A DNA stretch of 40,926 nt from Halomonas sp. A11-A. GTDB lineage: Bacteria; Pseudomonadota; Gammaproteobacteria; Pseudomonadales; Halomonadaceae. The stretch is from NCBI RefSeq assembly GCF_003182195.1, contig NZ_QGTM01000025.1, forward strand, positions 1 through 40,926. Reading direction: 5' to 3'. Both the position numbers and the translations under genes were made by a program. Shown piece after piece: positions 9,314-18,522 of this stretch (positions are counted from its first letter, which is position 1; each line of letters starts with the position of its first letter). The notes beneath the pieces are model-generated. The model searched no databases and had not been told where the DNA came from. It saw only the letters and a list, made by a program, of their open reading frames with translations.

Positions 9314-10347
9314 TGGCAGGGACGACGGCAGGCGAGACCCTGCTTCGCGTCGAGGAGCTGGCGCTGCACTACCGTACCCGCGGCGGCGCGGTGCGCGCCG
9401 TGGACGGGGTGAGCTTCGACGTGAAGCGCGGTGAGGCGCTGGTGATCCTCGGCGAGTCGGGCTGCGGCAAGAGCTCGCTGGCCAGGGCGCTGATGCGCCT
9501 GCTGCCGCGCAACCTGGCCCACCACAGCGGCCGGGTTAGCCTGGGCGATGCCCCGATCAGCGAGCTCTCCGACGAGCGCTTTCGCCGCGAGGTGCAGTGG
9601 TCGCGCATGGCGCTGGTGATGCAGGCCTCCATGAACGCCCTGAACCCGGTGGTGAAGGTGGGCGAGCAGGTGGCCGAGCCGCTGCGCGAGCTGAAGCGCT
9701 GGCCTCGGCGCCGGGCGCTCGAGCGTGCCGCCGAGGTGTTCCAGCGGGTGGGGCTGCCGCTGGACTTCATGGCCCGCTACCCCTTCGAGCTCTCCGGCGG
9801 CATGCGCCAGCGGGCGGTGCTGGCCATGGCGCTGGTGGCGGAGCCGGAGCTGGTGATCCTCGACGAGCCCACCTCGGCGCTGGACGTGCTGACCCAGGCG
9901 GCGATCATGAACGTGCTGAAGGAGATCAAGGCGCAGCAGGGCACCAGTTTCATCCTGATCACCCACGACGTGGCCACCTCCAGCGAGCTGGCCGATCGGG
10001 TGGCGCTGATGTATGCCGGCGAGCTGGTGGAGGCGTGCAGCGCGGCGCGCTTTTTCGCCGAGCCGGCCCACCCCTATTCGCGCCTGCTGATGAAAAGCGT
10101 GCCGCGGCTCCACGAGCGCGAGCGCCCGCGGGCCATTCCCGGCCAGCCGCCGAGCCTGCTCGACCCGCCAACCGGCTGCCGCTTCGCCGCGCGCTGCCCC
10201 GAGCGCTTCGCCCGCTGCGACGCGTCGCCCTCGGCGTTTGTTCCGGGAGGGGGCGCACGGGAGGCAGCGGGTGAAGGGGCGAGCGAAAGCCGCCATCGGG
10301 TGCGCTGCTGGCTGCATGCGCCGAGCGGGGGAGGTGAGCATGGCTGA
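9313..10347 (+). CDS. Peptide-type ABC importer ATPase (DppD-like)
   Basis: A 344-residue cytoplasmic ATPase. Walker A is GESGCGKSS (about residue 50), the signature is LSGGMRQRA (about 160), and Walker B is LVILDEPTSALD (about 180). The C-terminal oligopeptide-transporter tail contains PGQPPSLLDPPTGCRFAARC, typical of DppD/OppD proteins and their Cys-rich cluster. It overlaps the permease stop by three bases and the next ATPase start by eight. It would form a heterodimer with the following ATPase. Confidence 0.92.
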   Translation: MAGTTAGETLLRVEELALHYRTRGGAVRAVDGVSFDVKRGEALVILGESGCGKSSLARALMRLLPRNLAHHSGRVSLGDAPISELSDERFRREVQWSRMALVMQASMNALNPVVKVGEQVAEPLRELKRWPRRRALERAAEVFQRVGLPLDFMARYPFELSGGMRQRAVLAMALVAEPELVILDEPTSALDVLTQAAIMNVLKEIKAQQGTSFILITHDVATSSELADRVALMYAGELVEACSAARFFAEPAHPYSRLLMKSVPRLHERERPRAIPGQPPSLLDPPTGCRFAARCPERFARCDASPSAFVPGGGAREAAGEGASESRHRVRCWLHAPSGGGEHG

Positions 10348-11362
10348 GACGCCGCTGGTGGAGGCCCATGGCCTGCACACCTGGTTCGAGCTGCGTCAGT
10401 GGGGCTTCCTGCGGGTGGGGGCGGTGCGGGCGGTCGACGATGTCAGCTTCACCCTGGCCCGCGGCGAGGCGGTGGCCTTCGTCGGCGAGTCGGGCTGCGG
10501 CAAGAGCTCCCTGGTACGAACCCTGCTGGGCCTGCACCGGCCGACCCAGGGCGAGGTGCGCTTCGAGGGGGAATCGCTGGCCGGCCTCAAGGGGGCGGCG
10601 CTCAAGGCGTGGCGGGCCCGGGTGGGCTATGTGCAGCAGGACCCCTTCGGGGCGCTGCCGCCCTTCCTGGACGTGCGGCGCATCCTCGCCGAGCCGCTCA
10701 AGATCCACGGCGTGACGGATCGCGCCGAGCGCGAGCGGCGCATTCGCGCGGCGCTCGCGGAGGTGCGGCTGACGCCGGTGGAGGAGTTCCTCGGCAAGTT
10801 CCCGCATATGCTCAGCGGCGGCCAGCAGCAGCGGGTGGTGATCGCCCGGGCGCTGATCCTCGAGCCGGCGCTGGTGATCGCCGACGAGCCGGTGTCGATG
10901 CTCGACGCTTCGGTGCGGGTGGAGATCCTGGAGCTGCTGCGCGGCATCCAGCGCGAGCGGGGGCTGACGCTGGCCTTCGTGACCCACGACCTGGCCACGG
11001 TGCGTCACTATGCCGAGCGCATCTTCGTGCTCTATGCCGGCAAGGTAGTGGAGAGCGCTCCGGTGGACGACCTGCTCGACGCCCCCCAGCACCCCTACAC
11101 TCGGGCCCTTTTGGCCGCGCTCTCCGACCCGGACGCCGCCAACGCCACCCGCCTGCGCGAGGTGCCTGCCGGCGAGCCGCCAAGCCTGATCGACCCGCCG
11201 GCCGGGTGTCGCTTCCATCCGCGCTGCCCCCAGGCCATGGCGGGGCTATGCGACCGGGAGGTGCCCCCGGAGTTCATGCCGCGCCCGGACCACGGCGCCG
11301 CCTGCTGGCTGCATCAGCCGGGCGGCGAGGGAGAGGCGCAGGCGGCAGGGCCTGGACGATAG
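10340..11362 (+). CDS. Peptide-type ABC importer ATPase (DppF-like)
   Basis: A 340-residue ATPase pairing with the preceding one. Walker A is GESGCGKSS, the Q-loop region is GYVQQDPFGALPP, the signature is LSGGQQQRV and Walker B is LVIADEPVSMLD. The C-terminal family tail reads GEPPSLIDPPAGCRFHPRC. The start ATG at 10340 follows GAGGTGAGC. It is the last gene of the operon; a perfect hairpin spans its stop codon. The ATPases appear intact although the binding-protein/permease part of the operon is damaged. Confidence 0.92.
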   Translation: MAETPLVEAHGLHTWFELRQWGFLRVGAVRAVDDVSFTLARGEAVAFVGESGCGKSSLVRTLLGLHRPTQGEVRFEGESLAGLKGAALKAWRARVGYVQQDPFGALPPFLDVRRILAEPLKIHGVTDRAERERRIRAALAEVRLTPVEEFLGKFPHMLSGGQQQRVVIARALILEPALVIADEPVSMLDASVRVEILELLRGIQRERGLTLAFVTHDLATVRHYAERIFVLYAGKVVESAPVDDLLDAPQHPYTRALLAALSDPDAANATRLREVPAGEPPSLIDPPAGCRFHPRCPQAMAGLCDREVPPEFMPRPDHGAACWLHQPGGEGEAQAAGPGR

Positions 11363-11371
11363 CGTCCAGGC
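11350..11371. terminator. Hairpin between convergent genes
   Basis: A perfect 9-bp stem (GCCTGGACG/CGTCCAGGC) with a 4-nt loop spans the stop codon of the DppF-like gene. It is not followed by a clear T-run on either strand, so termination is plausible but not certain. It lies between convergent transcription units. Confidence 0.5.
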
Positions 11372-11420
11372 GATGGTCATCAGATGGTGGTCATCAGGCG
11401 CTGGGGGCCGGCGACATGGG

Positions 11421-11813
11421 TCAGGCGGCGCCGAAGCGCTGGTGCAGCCAGGCGTTGATGGCGTCGGACTCGTAGAGCCACTCCTCGCGGCCGTCGTCGT
11501 GGGCGATCTTCAGGCAGGGCACCTTGATGCGCCCGCCGCCCTCGGCCAGGGCCTTGCGGTGATCGGGGTCGAGCTGGGCGTCGCGCACCTCGATGGGCAG
11601 GCCCAGGCGGGCGATCTCCTTGCGCACCTTGACGCAGAAGGGGCAGGTGCGGAACTGGTAGAGCGCGAGGTTCTCGCAGGCGCTGTCGACCTCGGCCTGG
11701 GCCTCCGGGCTGCGCTCGATGGACTTCGGGGTGGAGAGCTTCTCGGCGATCAGCACGACCGGCGCCAGCACCAGGCGCAGGCCGCGGAAGAAGGTGCGGA
11801 TGATGATACGCAT
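11421..11813 (-). CDS. Membrane-anchored glutaredoxin-like protein
   Basis: A 130-residue protein with a hydrophobic N-terminal segment (residues 5-23) and a C-terminal glutaredoxin/GST-N-like thioredoxin fold. The redox motif CPFCVKVRKEI lies near residue 57 and the cis-Pro region IKVPCLK near 96, followed by WLYESDAINAWL as in GST N-terminal domains. It probably catalyses thiol-disulfide exchange using glutathione. ATG 11813 lacks a strong ribosome binding site, so the start is uncertain; the longer frame to 11906 adds Pro-rich residues with no family resemblance. It stands between convergent and co-directional neighbours without clear operon partners. Confidence 0.8.
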   Translation of the reverse strand: MRIIIRTFFRGLRLVLAPVVLIAEKLSTPKSIERSPEAQAEVDSACENLALYQFRTCPFCVKVRKEIARLGLPIEVRDAQLDPDHRKALAEGGGRIKVPCLKIAHDDGREEWLYESDAINAWLHQRFGAA

Positions 11814-11893
11814 CGGGGGAAGTGACCTCGGGAATGGTGAAGGAAACGGCGCCCATGATGCCTGTCTGGGCGGCGGCTGGCCATCCCCGACGG

Positions 11894-13873
11894 CTACTCC
11901 TCCCACTCGATGCGCAGCGGATTTTCCTCTGCCGGCCAGGTGTCGGCGTCACGGGTCTCGCCGTCCTCGCCCAGCACCAGGTGGCTGCGCTGGCCATGGT
12001 GGCGCAGTCGGGCGGCGAGCATGGCCAGGCCCTCGGCGTCGTCTCCGCTGAGCAGGCCGATGGGGTGCCCCGGATGCATCCAGACCCTTGCGCGACCGGC
12101 CTCTTCCAGCCCCTCCCGGGGCGGGGCGGCGAGGCCGCGCTCCCGGCGCCATGCGACGACCTCGTCGGTGGTGCCCACCACCAGCAGCGGCGCGAGGGTC
12201 TCCCACTCGCCATCCAGTGCCTCCTCGGCGGGCAGCGACGCGAGCCGGCGGCCCAGGGCCCGGCTGGCCAGCGCCTCCAGCTCCGCCGTGCGGCCGGGCG
12301 TCAGCGCCACCAGCCGGGTGTCGGGGTCGAGCAGCAACCGGCGCAGCACGCTGGGCAGCGCGCCGGGGTGGCGCAGCAGCTCGGCGTCGGGGTCCATCTC
12401 GAGCGCCCGCGGGGGCCCCGCCAGCGGCAGGGCGAAGGGCTGGCGCGCGCTCTCCATGCGCTGGGTCAGGGTCACCGGCCCCGCGTCCGTGTCCACCACC
12501 AGGGGCACGCTCATCGGCCAGGGGGCGTGCTCGCCCCGCTGGACCAGCACGCCATGCAGCCAGCCGCCGTCCGGTTCGGCCTCGAAGCGTACCTCCTCCA
12601 GGGCCAGCGCCGGGCGGCCGGGGCGGTCGCGCCAGGCGGCGAAGAAGGGGGCGAGCTCCTCGCCCGCCGCCTCGCTGAAGGCGGCCTCCAGGGCCTGCCA
12701 GTCGGCGGTGCGGTGCATCCAGCGCCCGGCGAAGGCGACCAGGGCGGCGTCGAAGGCGGCGTCGCCCAGGCGCTTTCGCAGCATGTGAAAGAGCAGGGCG
12801 CCGTGCTGGTAGCCGATCAGTCGGCCGGCGGGGTCCGGGCCGCCGCGGAAGTCGCGCAGGGTCGGCTCGTGGACGGCGGGCAGCGCAGCGAGGTCGCGCA
12901 GCCAGCCCCGGCGCAGCTCGGCATCCTCGCCGGCCGCCTCGGCCACGGCGTGGTCGGCCAGGTAGGTGGTCAGCGCCTCGGCCCAGTTGCCCTCGGCGTA
13001 GTCCACCAGCGCGCCGGCCCCCCACCAGGCGTGCATGATCTCGTGGGGCAGCGAGGTGTCGGGAATGAAGGGCAGCGGGATTACCCGCTCGCCGAGCAGC
13101 GTGAAGCCGGGAAAGGCGACCCCCACCGGCGCCGGCGAGGCGGCGATGCTGAAGCTCGCAAAGGGCAGGCGCCCCAGCCGGGCCTGGAAGGCGGCCAGGT
13201 GGTGCGCCGCCCGCTCCAGGTAGGTCGCACCGAAGGCGGCGTCCAGCGCCTCGGGGAAGAGCACCCGCAGGGTCACCCCGCCCACGTCGCGCTCGCGCAG
13301 GGCCCAGGGGCCGGCGGCGAGCTCCACCTCGCGGGTCCGCGGGTGGTGGAAGCGGGCGAGCCTACCCTCAGGCGTGGCCCGCTCCTCCACCAGGGAGCCG
13401 CTGCCCAGCGCCCGCTGCCCGGCCGGGGTATGCACCTCGAAGGAGAGCGGCCCGGCCTCCTCCACCAGGTGGGGATACCAGCCGCCCCGGGTGGGCAGGA
13501 AGGTGCCGGCCTCGGCGATGGCGTGGCGCGTCTCCCGTCCCGCCTCGGGCAGCGTCCCCTGCCAGCGCAGGGTGAGCATCGGCGCCGAACAGGCCGGTAC
13601 CACCCAGCGGCCCTCGCGGTCCCGCGCCAGCGGGAGCGTCCGCTCGCCGCAGTGGGCCTCGCGGACATCGAGCCCGTCGAGCAGCGCGAAGCGCCCGCCG
13701 TCGGGCAGCGGCTGCACCAGTTCGCCGGCGAGGCTTCGCTCGGCGGGATCGAGGTGCAGTGTCAGCCGGCGCTCGGGACCGAGCGCCTCCCCCCAGGCGG
13801 GACCGGCCAGCAGCGCGCCGAGCAGGGCCCAGGCCAGAGGCGAGCGGCAGCGGGGCAGGCCCGTTGTCGCCAT
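11894..13873 (-). CDS. M1-like zinc metallopeptidase, exported
   Basis: About 659 residues with an N-terminal signal peptide (SPLAWALLGALLAGPAWG). A gluzincin core contains the zinc-binding HEIMH (HExxH) followed about 20 residues later by NWAEALTTYLAD, whose Glu is the expected third zinc ligand. The region before it (beta-rich, residues 25-250) resembles the M1 N-terminal domain. The C-terminal 200 residues are less familiar and may be a dedicated domain. It probably cleaves peptides in the periplasm. The start at 13873 lies 4 bases after the stop of the ChaN-like gene, indicating an operon. Confidence 0.82.
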   Translation of the reverse strand: MATTGLPRCRSPLAWALLGALLAGPAWGEALGPERRLTLHLDPAERSLAGELVQPLPDGGRFALLDGLDVREAHCGERTLPLARDREGRWVVPACSAPMLTLRWQGTLPEAGRETRHAIAEAGTFLPTRGGWYPHLVEEAGPLSFEVHTPAGQRALGSGSLVEERATPEGRLARFHHPRTREVELAAGPWALRERDVGGVTLRVLFPEALDAAFGATYLERAAHHLAAFQARLGRLPFASFSIAASPAPVGVAFPGFTLLGERVIPLPFIPDTSLPHEIMHAWWGAGALVDYAEGNWAEALTTYLADHAVAEAAGEDAELRRGWLRDLAALPAVHEPTLRDFRGGPDPAGRLIGYQHGALLFHMLRKRLGDAAFDAALVAFAGRWMHRTADWQALEAAFSEAAGEELAPFFAAWRDRPGRPALALEEVRFEAEPDGGWLHGVLVQRGEHAPWPMSVPLVVDTDAGPVTLTQRMESARQPFALPLAGPPRALEMDPDAELLRHPGALPSVLRRLLLDPDTRLVALTPGRTAELEALASRALGRRLASLPAEEALDGEWETLAPLLVVGTTDEVVAWRRERGLAAPPREGLEEAGRARVWMHPGHPIGLLSGDDAEGLAMLAARLRHHGQRSHLVLGEDGETRDADTWPAEENPLRIEWEE

Positions 13874-13877
13874 GGAT

Positions 13878-15038
13878 TCAGCGCACCCCGTCGCGAAGCG
13901 GGAAGCGGGCCAGCAGCTCCTCGGTGCTGCCATTGCGCGTCACGGTGAGGGGCAGCAGGGTGCCTGGCGTCTGGCGGCGTACCAGGTCGGTGAGTTCGCC
14001 GGGGCGGCGCACTGGCCGGCCGGCGACCTCGACGATCAGATCATCACGCTGCAGACCCAGCGTTTCGGCCAGGCTCTCCTCCATCACCCTGACCACCCGC
14101 ACGCCGCCCTCGTCTGCCGCGATCAGGATCCCAAGGCGCTGGGGCTCGGGGGGCTCGAAGGCGGCCTCGTCGCCGAGGGTAAAGAGCGCATCGGCCAGCC
14201 CCGTCGGCGGCGTGCAGCCGTCGTTCCGCTGCCAGGCCAGCAGCCCGGCGGCGTCGATCCCCAGGTCGGCCAGCTGGTGGGGCACGCCGTGGCCGTAGCT
14301 GACATGGCCCTGGCCCATCAGCCCCACCACCAGCGCCGCCTCTTCGGCGGCCTCGGCCAGGGCCTGGGCCATGGCGCGATCCCACACCAGCTGGGCATCG
14401 ATGAAGCGCTCGAGGCCCGCCTCGGGGTCCACGGCGCTGGGGTGGTTGGCATAGACCTCGGCCAGCGCCTCGCGGTATCCCTCGGAGGCGGGGACGGGCG
14501 GGGTGATGGCGTGTCGCTCCTGCGGGGGAATGGCCTCCCACCCCTCTTCGGCGATGCGCTGGCGCAGCGCCGGGGTGACGTTGAGCGCCCGCAGCGGGAT
14601 GCGCTGCATGCGCGCGAAGTGCAGGATCGGCAGGTAGGCGTCGGGGTCATAGCCCCAGGCACCCAGCCAGTCGCTCTCGGCCAGGAAGGCGGCCTCGTCG
14701 AGCTCGCCGGCCACCCAGGCGTCCAGCGCTGGCTGGGCCTCTCGGGGCAGCATCTCCAGGCCGATGACCATCCGCGGCTCGCGGGCGTGCAGGCCGGCCA
14801 GGGTGTGCAGCTGCCAGCGGTGGTGGGCCAGTCGCTCGTGCTGCTCGCCGAGCAGCAACACGCGGTGCTCGGCCAGGTCGGCCATCAGCGTGGCGGTATC
14901 CACGACCGCGCCCGCGCGCTGCCACTGGCCGGGGGCCGGGCAGTCGCTGGCCTGGGCGGCGGGGAGGCCGGCGAGGATCAGGGCGAAGGGGAGGGCGGCG
15001 ATGCATGGGGCACGGAAAGGGGAACGCTGCTGCGGCAT
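13878..15038 (-). CDS. ChaN-family haem-binding-like protein fused to a PDZ domain
   Basis: A 386-residue exported protein. A signal peptide (residues 8-30) precedes a ChaN-type domain (about 35-275) with LLLGEQHERLAHH and GLEMLPREAQPAL; the family is linked to haem binding and iron handling. VGLMGQGHVSYGHGVP marks the end of this domain. A C-terminal PDZ domain (about 290-380) carries the GLQRDDLIVEVAGRPV signature. The start at 15038 has AGGAG seven bases upstream. It is first in a two-gene operon with the M1-like peptidase. Joining the PDZ domain to the peptidase partner suggests a shared substrate, but that is inference. Confidence 0.85.
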   Translation of the reverse strand: MPQQRSPFRAPCIAALPFALILAGLPAAQASDCPAPGQWQRAGAVVDTATLMADLAEHRVLLLGEQHERLAHHRWQLHTLAGLHAREPRMVIGLEMLPREAQPALDAWVAGELDEAAFLAESDWLGAWGYDPDAYLPILHFARMQRIPLRALNVTPALRQRIAEEGWEAIPPQERHAITPPVPASEGYREALAEVYANHPSAVDPEAGLERFIDAQLVWDRAMAQALAEAAEEAALVVGLMGQGHVSYGHGVPHQLADLGIDAAGLLAWQRNDGCTPPTGLADALFTLGDEAAFEPPEPQRLGILIAADEGGVRVVRVMEESLAETLGLQRDDLIVEVAGRPVRRPGELTDLVRRQTPGTLLPLTVTRNGSTEELLARFPLRDGVR

Positions 15039-15106
15039 GGGAGCTCCTGACGGGCGAGTCGGCGGGCCTCAGGCCGCTACCATAGCGCAGTCGGCTCGCC
15101 AGCAGG

Positions 15107-15137
15107 AAAGGGCCGCGATCAACGCGGATCGCGGCCC
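15107..15137 (-). terminator. Terminator of the YbaK-like gene
   Basis: On the minus strand an 11-bp perfect stem (GGGCCGCGATC paired with GATCGCGGCCC) with a 6-nt loop is followed by TTTCC. It lies 28 bases past the stop codon of the YbaK-like gene and before the ChaN operon start, so the two are probably transcribed separately. Confidence 0.75.
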
Positions 15138-15164
15138 GGCAGGTACCCACCCCGTGCACCGGGG

Positions 15165-15635
15165 TCAGTAGTGGCGGCTGAAGCGCCCGTGGGGGCTGTC
15201 GTGCATCAGGCGGTCGAACTCCCGCCCGCTCATGTGCACCAGGGTCTCGTGGTCGCCGGCATCGAAGTAGACGTCGGGCTGGTGCCTGAGCATGTCGTCG
15301 ACATAGACCTGCAGGCCCCAGGCCTGGCCGACCGGGGAGGTGGCGCCGGGGTCGCAGTCGCGGAAGTGCTCCATGATCTGCTGCTCCGAGGCCAGGGTGA
15401 CCTTCTCATGGAGCATCCGCGAGAGCTGGTCGAGGTCGGCGTCGCAGCTGCTGGGGATCACCGCGAGGCGATACCCGGAGTCGCTGTGGAGCATCACCGC
15501 CTTGGCCATGCGATCGCCGGCAATCTTCGATGTCTCGGCGATGCGACTGGCGGTGATCTCCCGGGGATGGGGGAGTTCCTCGTAGTCGATGTCACAGGCC
15601 TCGAGATACTCCTTGAGGGTCATGGGCATGGTCAT
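15165..15635 (-). CDS. YbaK/ProX-family aminoacyl-tRNA deacylase
   Basis: A 156-residue cytoplasmic protein of the YbaK/EbsC superfamily, which hydrolyses mischarged aminoacyl-tRNAs. The conserved Lys appears in GDRMAKAVMLHSDSGY, and the strand YRLAVIPSSCDADLDQL and the GATSPVG segment (conserved Gly-x-x-x-Pro region) follow. Start 15635 is preceded by AAGAGAG; a second ATG four codons in is an alternative. It has its own terminator. The exact tRNA specificity cannot be determined. Confidence 0.87.
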   Translation of the reverse strand: MTMPMTLKEYLEACDIDYEELPHPREITASRIAETSKIAGDRMAKAVMLHSDSGYRLAVIPSSCDADLDQLSRMLHEKVTLASEQQIMEHFRDCDPGATSPVGQAWGLQVYVDDMLRHQPDVYFDAGDHETLVHMSGREFDRLMHDSPHGRFSRHY

Positions 15636-15841
15636 GGCGTGCTCTCTTCCGGACGCATGGGCCGGGGGGTTGACGGGGGCATCCTCACTCTCAGCATAGC
15701 CATCCCGCCTCTTCCTCGAGCATGATCCTCTTCATCGCGTGAGTGGGAATGGCATCGCACCGGGGGAATTGTCGATACACTCCTGAGAGGCAAGGTTGAC
15801 GAGGAAGCGATGTGTCAAAGGCAATCACGAGAGGCGTTACG

Positions 15842-16189
15842 GTGAAGCGGTTCGGAAGCGGCATCCTGCTGGCGGCGCTTGCGATTGCGCTGGCCGGCTG
15901 CGGTGGCGATTCGGGGCCCAGAGAGACACCTCTGGCGGTGCTGGCCACCGACAGCGAGGCTCTCGACGGCAGCCGGGTGGTCACCGAAGGGGTGGTGCGC
16001 CACTTCGAGGAGCCGCTGCACTACTGGATCGAGGACGAGGACCTCAACCGGGTGGAGCTCTTCCCCCACGAGGCGATCGCGCCCCACCTGGGCGAGCGGG
16101 TTCGGGTGGAGGGGGCGTTCGCCTTCTCCCGGGAGGAGGGACGCCGCCTCACCCTGGAACGGGTCGAGGTGCTCGCCACAGCGGACTAG
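15842..16189 (+). CDS. Small lipoprotein, OB-fold-like
   Basis: About 115 residues. The N-terminus VKRFGSGILLAALAIALAGC is a classic lipoprotein signal with the lipobox LAGC, so the Cys would be lipidated and the mature protein membrane anchored. The mature part, with VVTEGVVRHFEEPLHYWIEDED and GERVRVEGAFAFS, has the alternating pattern of small OB-fold-like lipoproteins. I chose GTG 15842 because GAGAGG lies just upstream; GTG 15812 is a possible longer start. It precedes the membrane protein gene by about 50 bases on the same strand. Confidence 0.75.
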   Translation: MKRFGSGILLAALAIALAGCGGDSGPRETPLAVLATDSEALDGSRVVTEGVVRHFEEPLHYWIEDEDLNRVELFPHEAIAPHLGERVRVEGAFAFSREEGRRLTLERVEVLATAD

Positions 16190-16238
16190 GCCGGTCGATT
16201 GACAGCCAATCGACTGACAGCAAGGAGAAGAGCGACTG

Positions 16239-17372
16239 ATGCAAGGGAAGGCCATCCAACAGCGGCTCGTCGAGCGCCCGGTGCTACCGCGCCCCGAGGG
16301 GCGCATCGAGGCGATCGACCTGGCCCGGGGCATCGCCATCGCGCTGATGATCATAAGCCACGCGGTAAGCGGGCTCTTCGGCATTCGCCAGCTGCCCGAC
16401 TGGGGCCTGGTGCCGGTCCACCTGATCACCAAGTTCTCCTCGTCGCTGTTCATCGTGGTGTTCGGCATCGCCTTGGCGGTGGCCTTCCTGCCGCGGCTGG
16501 GCGAGGCGGACTGGCCGGCGCGTCGCCTGCGCCTGATGCTGCGCGGCCTGGAGGTGTTCTTCTGGTACAAGGTGCTCACCGTGGTGGAGATGATGGCCAT
16601 CTTCCCGCGGGAGGACATCCTCGACGCGCTGCTCTACCAGCGCTTCCCGATCTGGGTCGAGATCCTCGGCTTCTACGCCATCGCCCTGCTCTGGCTGCCC
16701 TGGGTGCTGCCCCTCTGGAGCCGCCTGCCGCTCTGGTCGCGGCTGCTGCTGCCGGTGGCCATCGCCCTGGCCGCGGGCTGGCTGGAGCGTCACGCCAGCT
16801 TCTGGGGCATCGAGCCGCTCAAGGCGATCCTTGTTGAGGACGCCAACCACTACACCTGGGGCCAGCTCTCGCGGCTGCCGCTGGTGCTGCTGGGCCTGTT
16901 GATCGGCGAGGCGCTGCTGCGCGGCTACTGGACGCCCCGGCGCGCCCGGGTGCTGCTGACCATCGCCGGCGCCGGGGCGCTGATGCTGCTCGCCTTCTTC
17001 GCCCTGGCCCTGGGCAAGGCGGAGACCACGGTCGACGATGCCCTGATGGCGGTGGCACGCAACGTCGGCAAGCACCCGCCGGAGCTTGCCTTCATGCTCT
17101 TCAGCCTGGGCGGGGCCCTGGTGATCCTGGCGCTTTGCCTCCAGGGCGGCGCGGCGGCGGCGCGCTGGCTGCGCCCGCTGACCCTGATCGGCGGCGACGC
17201 CCTCAAGGCCTTCATCTTCCATATCGTGGTGATCTTCGGGGTCTTCCGCTACCTGCTGGAGGCCTGGCAGGTCTACTCCTACCCCCAGGTGCTGGGCATC
17301 GGGGTGGCCCTGGTGCTGGCCACCGCCGGCTGGATCGCCCTGACCGGCTGGTTGCGGGAGAAGCGCGGATGA
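16239..17372 (+). CDS. Polytopic membrane protein, DUF1624/acyltransferase-like
   Basis: A 377-residue inner-membrane protein with about ten hydrophobic segments. The N-terminal RIEAIDLARGIAIALMIISH matches the opening of heparan-alpha-glucosaminide acetyltransferase-like (DUF1624) and acyltransferase-3 proteins, where the Arg and His are part of the family signature. The likely role is transfer of an acyl group to a cell-envelope glycan, with substrate unknown. The start has AAGGAGAAGAG upstream. Its stop overlaps the start of the next gene (ATGA), so it is co-translated with the beta-lactamase-like hydrolase, which hints at a joint role in wall metabolism. Confidence 0.82.
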   Translation: MQGKAIQQRLVERPVLPRPEGRIEAIDLARGIAIALMIISHAVSGLFGIRQLPDWGLVPVHLITKFSSSLFIVVFGIALAVAFLPRLGEADWPARRLRLMLRGLEVFFWYKVLTVVEMMAIFPREDILDALLYQRFPIWVEILGFYAIALLWLPWVLPLWSRLPLWSRLLLPVAIALAAGWLERHASFWGIEPLKAILVEDANHYTWGQLSRLPLVLLGLLIGEALLRGYWTPRRARVLLTIAGAGALMLLAFFALALGKAETTVDDALMAVARNVGKHPPELAFMLFSLGGALVILALCLQGGAAAARWLRPLTLIGGDALKAFIFHIVVIFGVFRYLLEAWQVYSYPQVLGIGVALVLATAGWIALTGWLREKRG

Positions 17373-18430
17373 CGTGGCTCACCGCGGTCGCCATCTCGAG
17401 CCTGGTGATGGCCGCGCAGGCCCTGGCTGGCAGCGCTTGGGAGCCCGAGCTCGAGGCCCGGCTGGCCGCCCTGGAGGCCGAGGGGCAAGACGAGATCGGC
17501 CTTCACGTGCGCGAACTGGGGGCGAGGGACGGCTCGGTAGACCGAGGCGAGCGGTTCGGCTGGCGCGACGACGAGACCTGGTACCTGGCCTCGCTGGTCA
17601 AGGTGCCGGTGGCCGTGGAGCTGCTCGCCCGGCGCGAGGCCGGCGCGCTCTCCCTCGACGAGACGCTGGTGCTCAAGGAGCGCGACTACGTGGACGGCGC
17701 CGGGCCCATCAACTGGGCGGAGCCGGGCACGACCCTGGCGCTTGGCGAGCTGCTCGAGCCGATGCTCACCGAGAGCGACAATACCGCCAGCGACCTGCTG
17801 ATCGGCCGGCTGGGCCTCGCCGCGGTGAACGACCGCGCCCAGGCGCTCTCCGGTGGCGGGCTCGGCCCCATCACCCCGCTGCTGGAGGTGCGCCGCGAGG
17901 CTTACGGGTATCTGCATCCCGGGGCCCGGGCGCTCACCGGGATGGACTTCATCCGGCTGCGCCAGGTCGAGGAGGATGACGCCCGCCTCGACGCCCTGGC
18001 CGAGCGCCTCGGCGTGCCGCGAGGCGAGTTTGCCCTGCCGAGCTTGGATGCCGCCTTCGACGCCTACTACGCGAGCGGGCTCAACGCCGGGCGCCTGGAC
18101 GCCTTCGGCGCGCTGCTCGCGGCCATCGGCGAGGGGCGGGCGCTGGGGCCCGCGGCCACCGCCGAGCTGCTGGCGATCATGGCGCGCACCACCAGCGGCG
18201 AGGCGCGGCTCAAGGCGGGCCTGGGGGACGATATCCGTTTCGCCCACAAGACCGGCACCCAGCACCGGCGCAGCTGCGACGCCGGCATCGCCTTCCACGG
18301 CGAGGGCGCCGTCGAGCGGCGCTGGGTGGTGGTCGCCTGCACCCGGGGCGAGCGCGATATCGAGCACTCGGAGGCGACCCTGAGCGAGGTGGGCCGGGCG
18401 CTGCGCGAGTCGGGCCTCCTCGTGCCCTGA
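17369..18430 (+). CDS. Class A beta-lactamase-like serine hydrolase
   Basis: A 353-residue exported protein (signal residues 1-20) of the penicillin-binding/class A beta-lactamase fold. The catalytic SxxK is SLVK in WYLASLVKVPVAVELL, the second motif is SDN in LTESDNTASDLLI, and the third is KTG in FAHKTGTQHRRS. A clear omega-loop ExxLN, needed for efficient class A deacylation, is not obvious. It may therefore be a muropeptide-acting or housekeeping hydrolase rather than a resistance enzyme. It overlaps the upstream membrane protein gene by four bases. No terminator with a T-run is visible after it. Confidence 0.83.
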   Translation: MTWLTAVAISSLVMAAQALAGSAWEPELEARLAALEAEGQDEIGLHVRELGARDGSVDRGERFGWRDDETWYLASLVKVPVAVELLARREAGALSLDETLVLKERDYVDGAGPINWAEPGTTLALGELLEPMLTESDNTASDLLIGRLGLAAVNDRAQALSGGGLGPITPLLEVRREAYGYLHPGARALTGMDFIRLRQVEEDDARLDALAERLGVPRGEFALPSLDAAFDAYYASGLNAGRLDAFGALLAAIGEGRALGPAATAELLAIMARTTSGEARLKAGLGDDIRFAHKTGTQHRRSCDAGIAFHGEGAVERRWVVVACTRGERDIEHSEATLSEVGRALRESGLLVP

Positions 18431-18522
18431 GGCGGGGCATGCATCCTGCCTATGAAGCGGCTAGCCCTGCTCGATTAGCATCGGGAGCGGTTCGCGGTAC
18501 CCTATGGTCAATTTCCTTCCCT

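Noticed and set aside
11380..12213. Long minus-strand frame overlapping the glutaredoxin gene
   Set aside because: Arg/Pro/Ala-rich translation with no fold; a shadow of the GC-rich coding strand in another frame.
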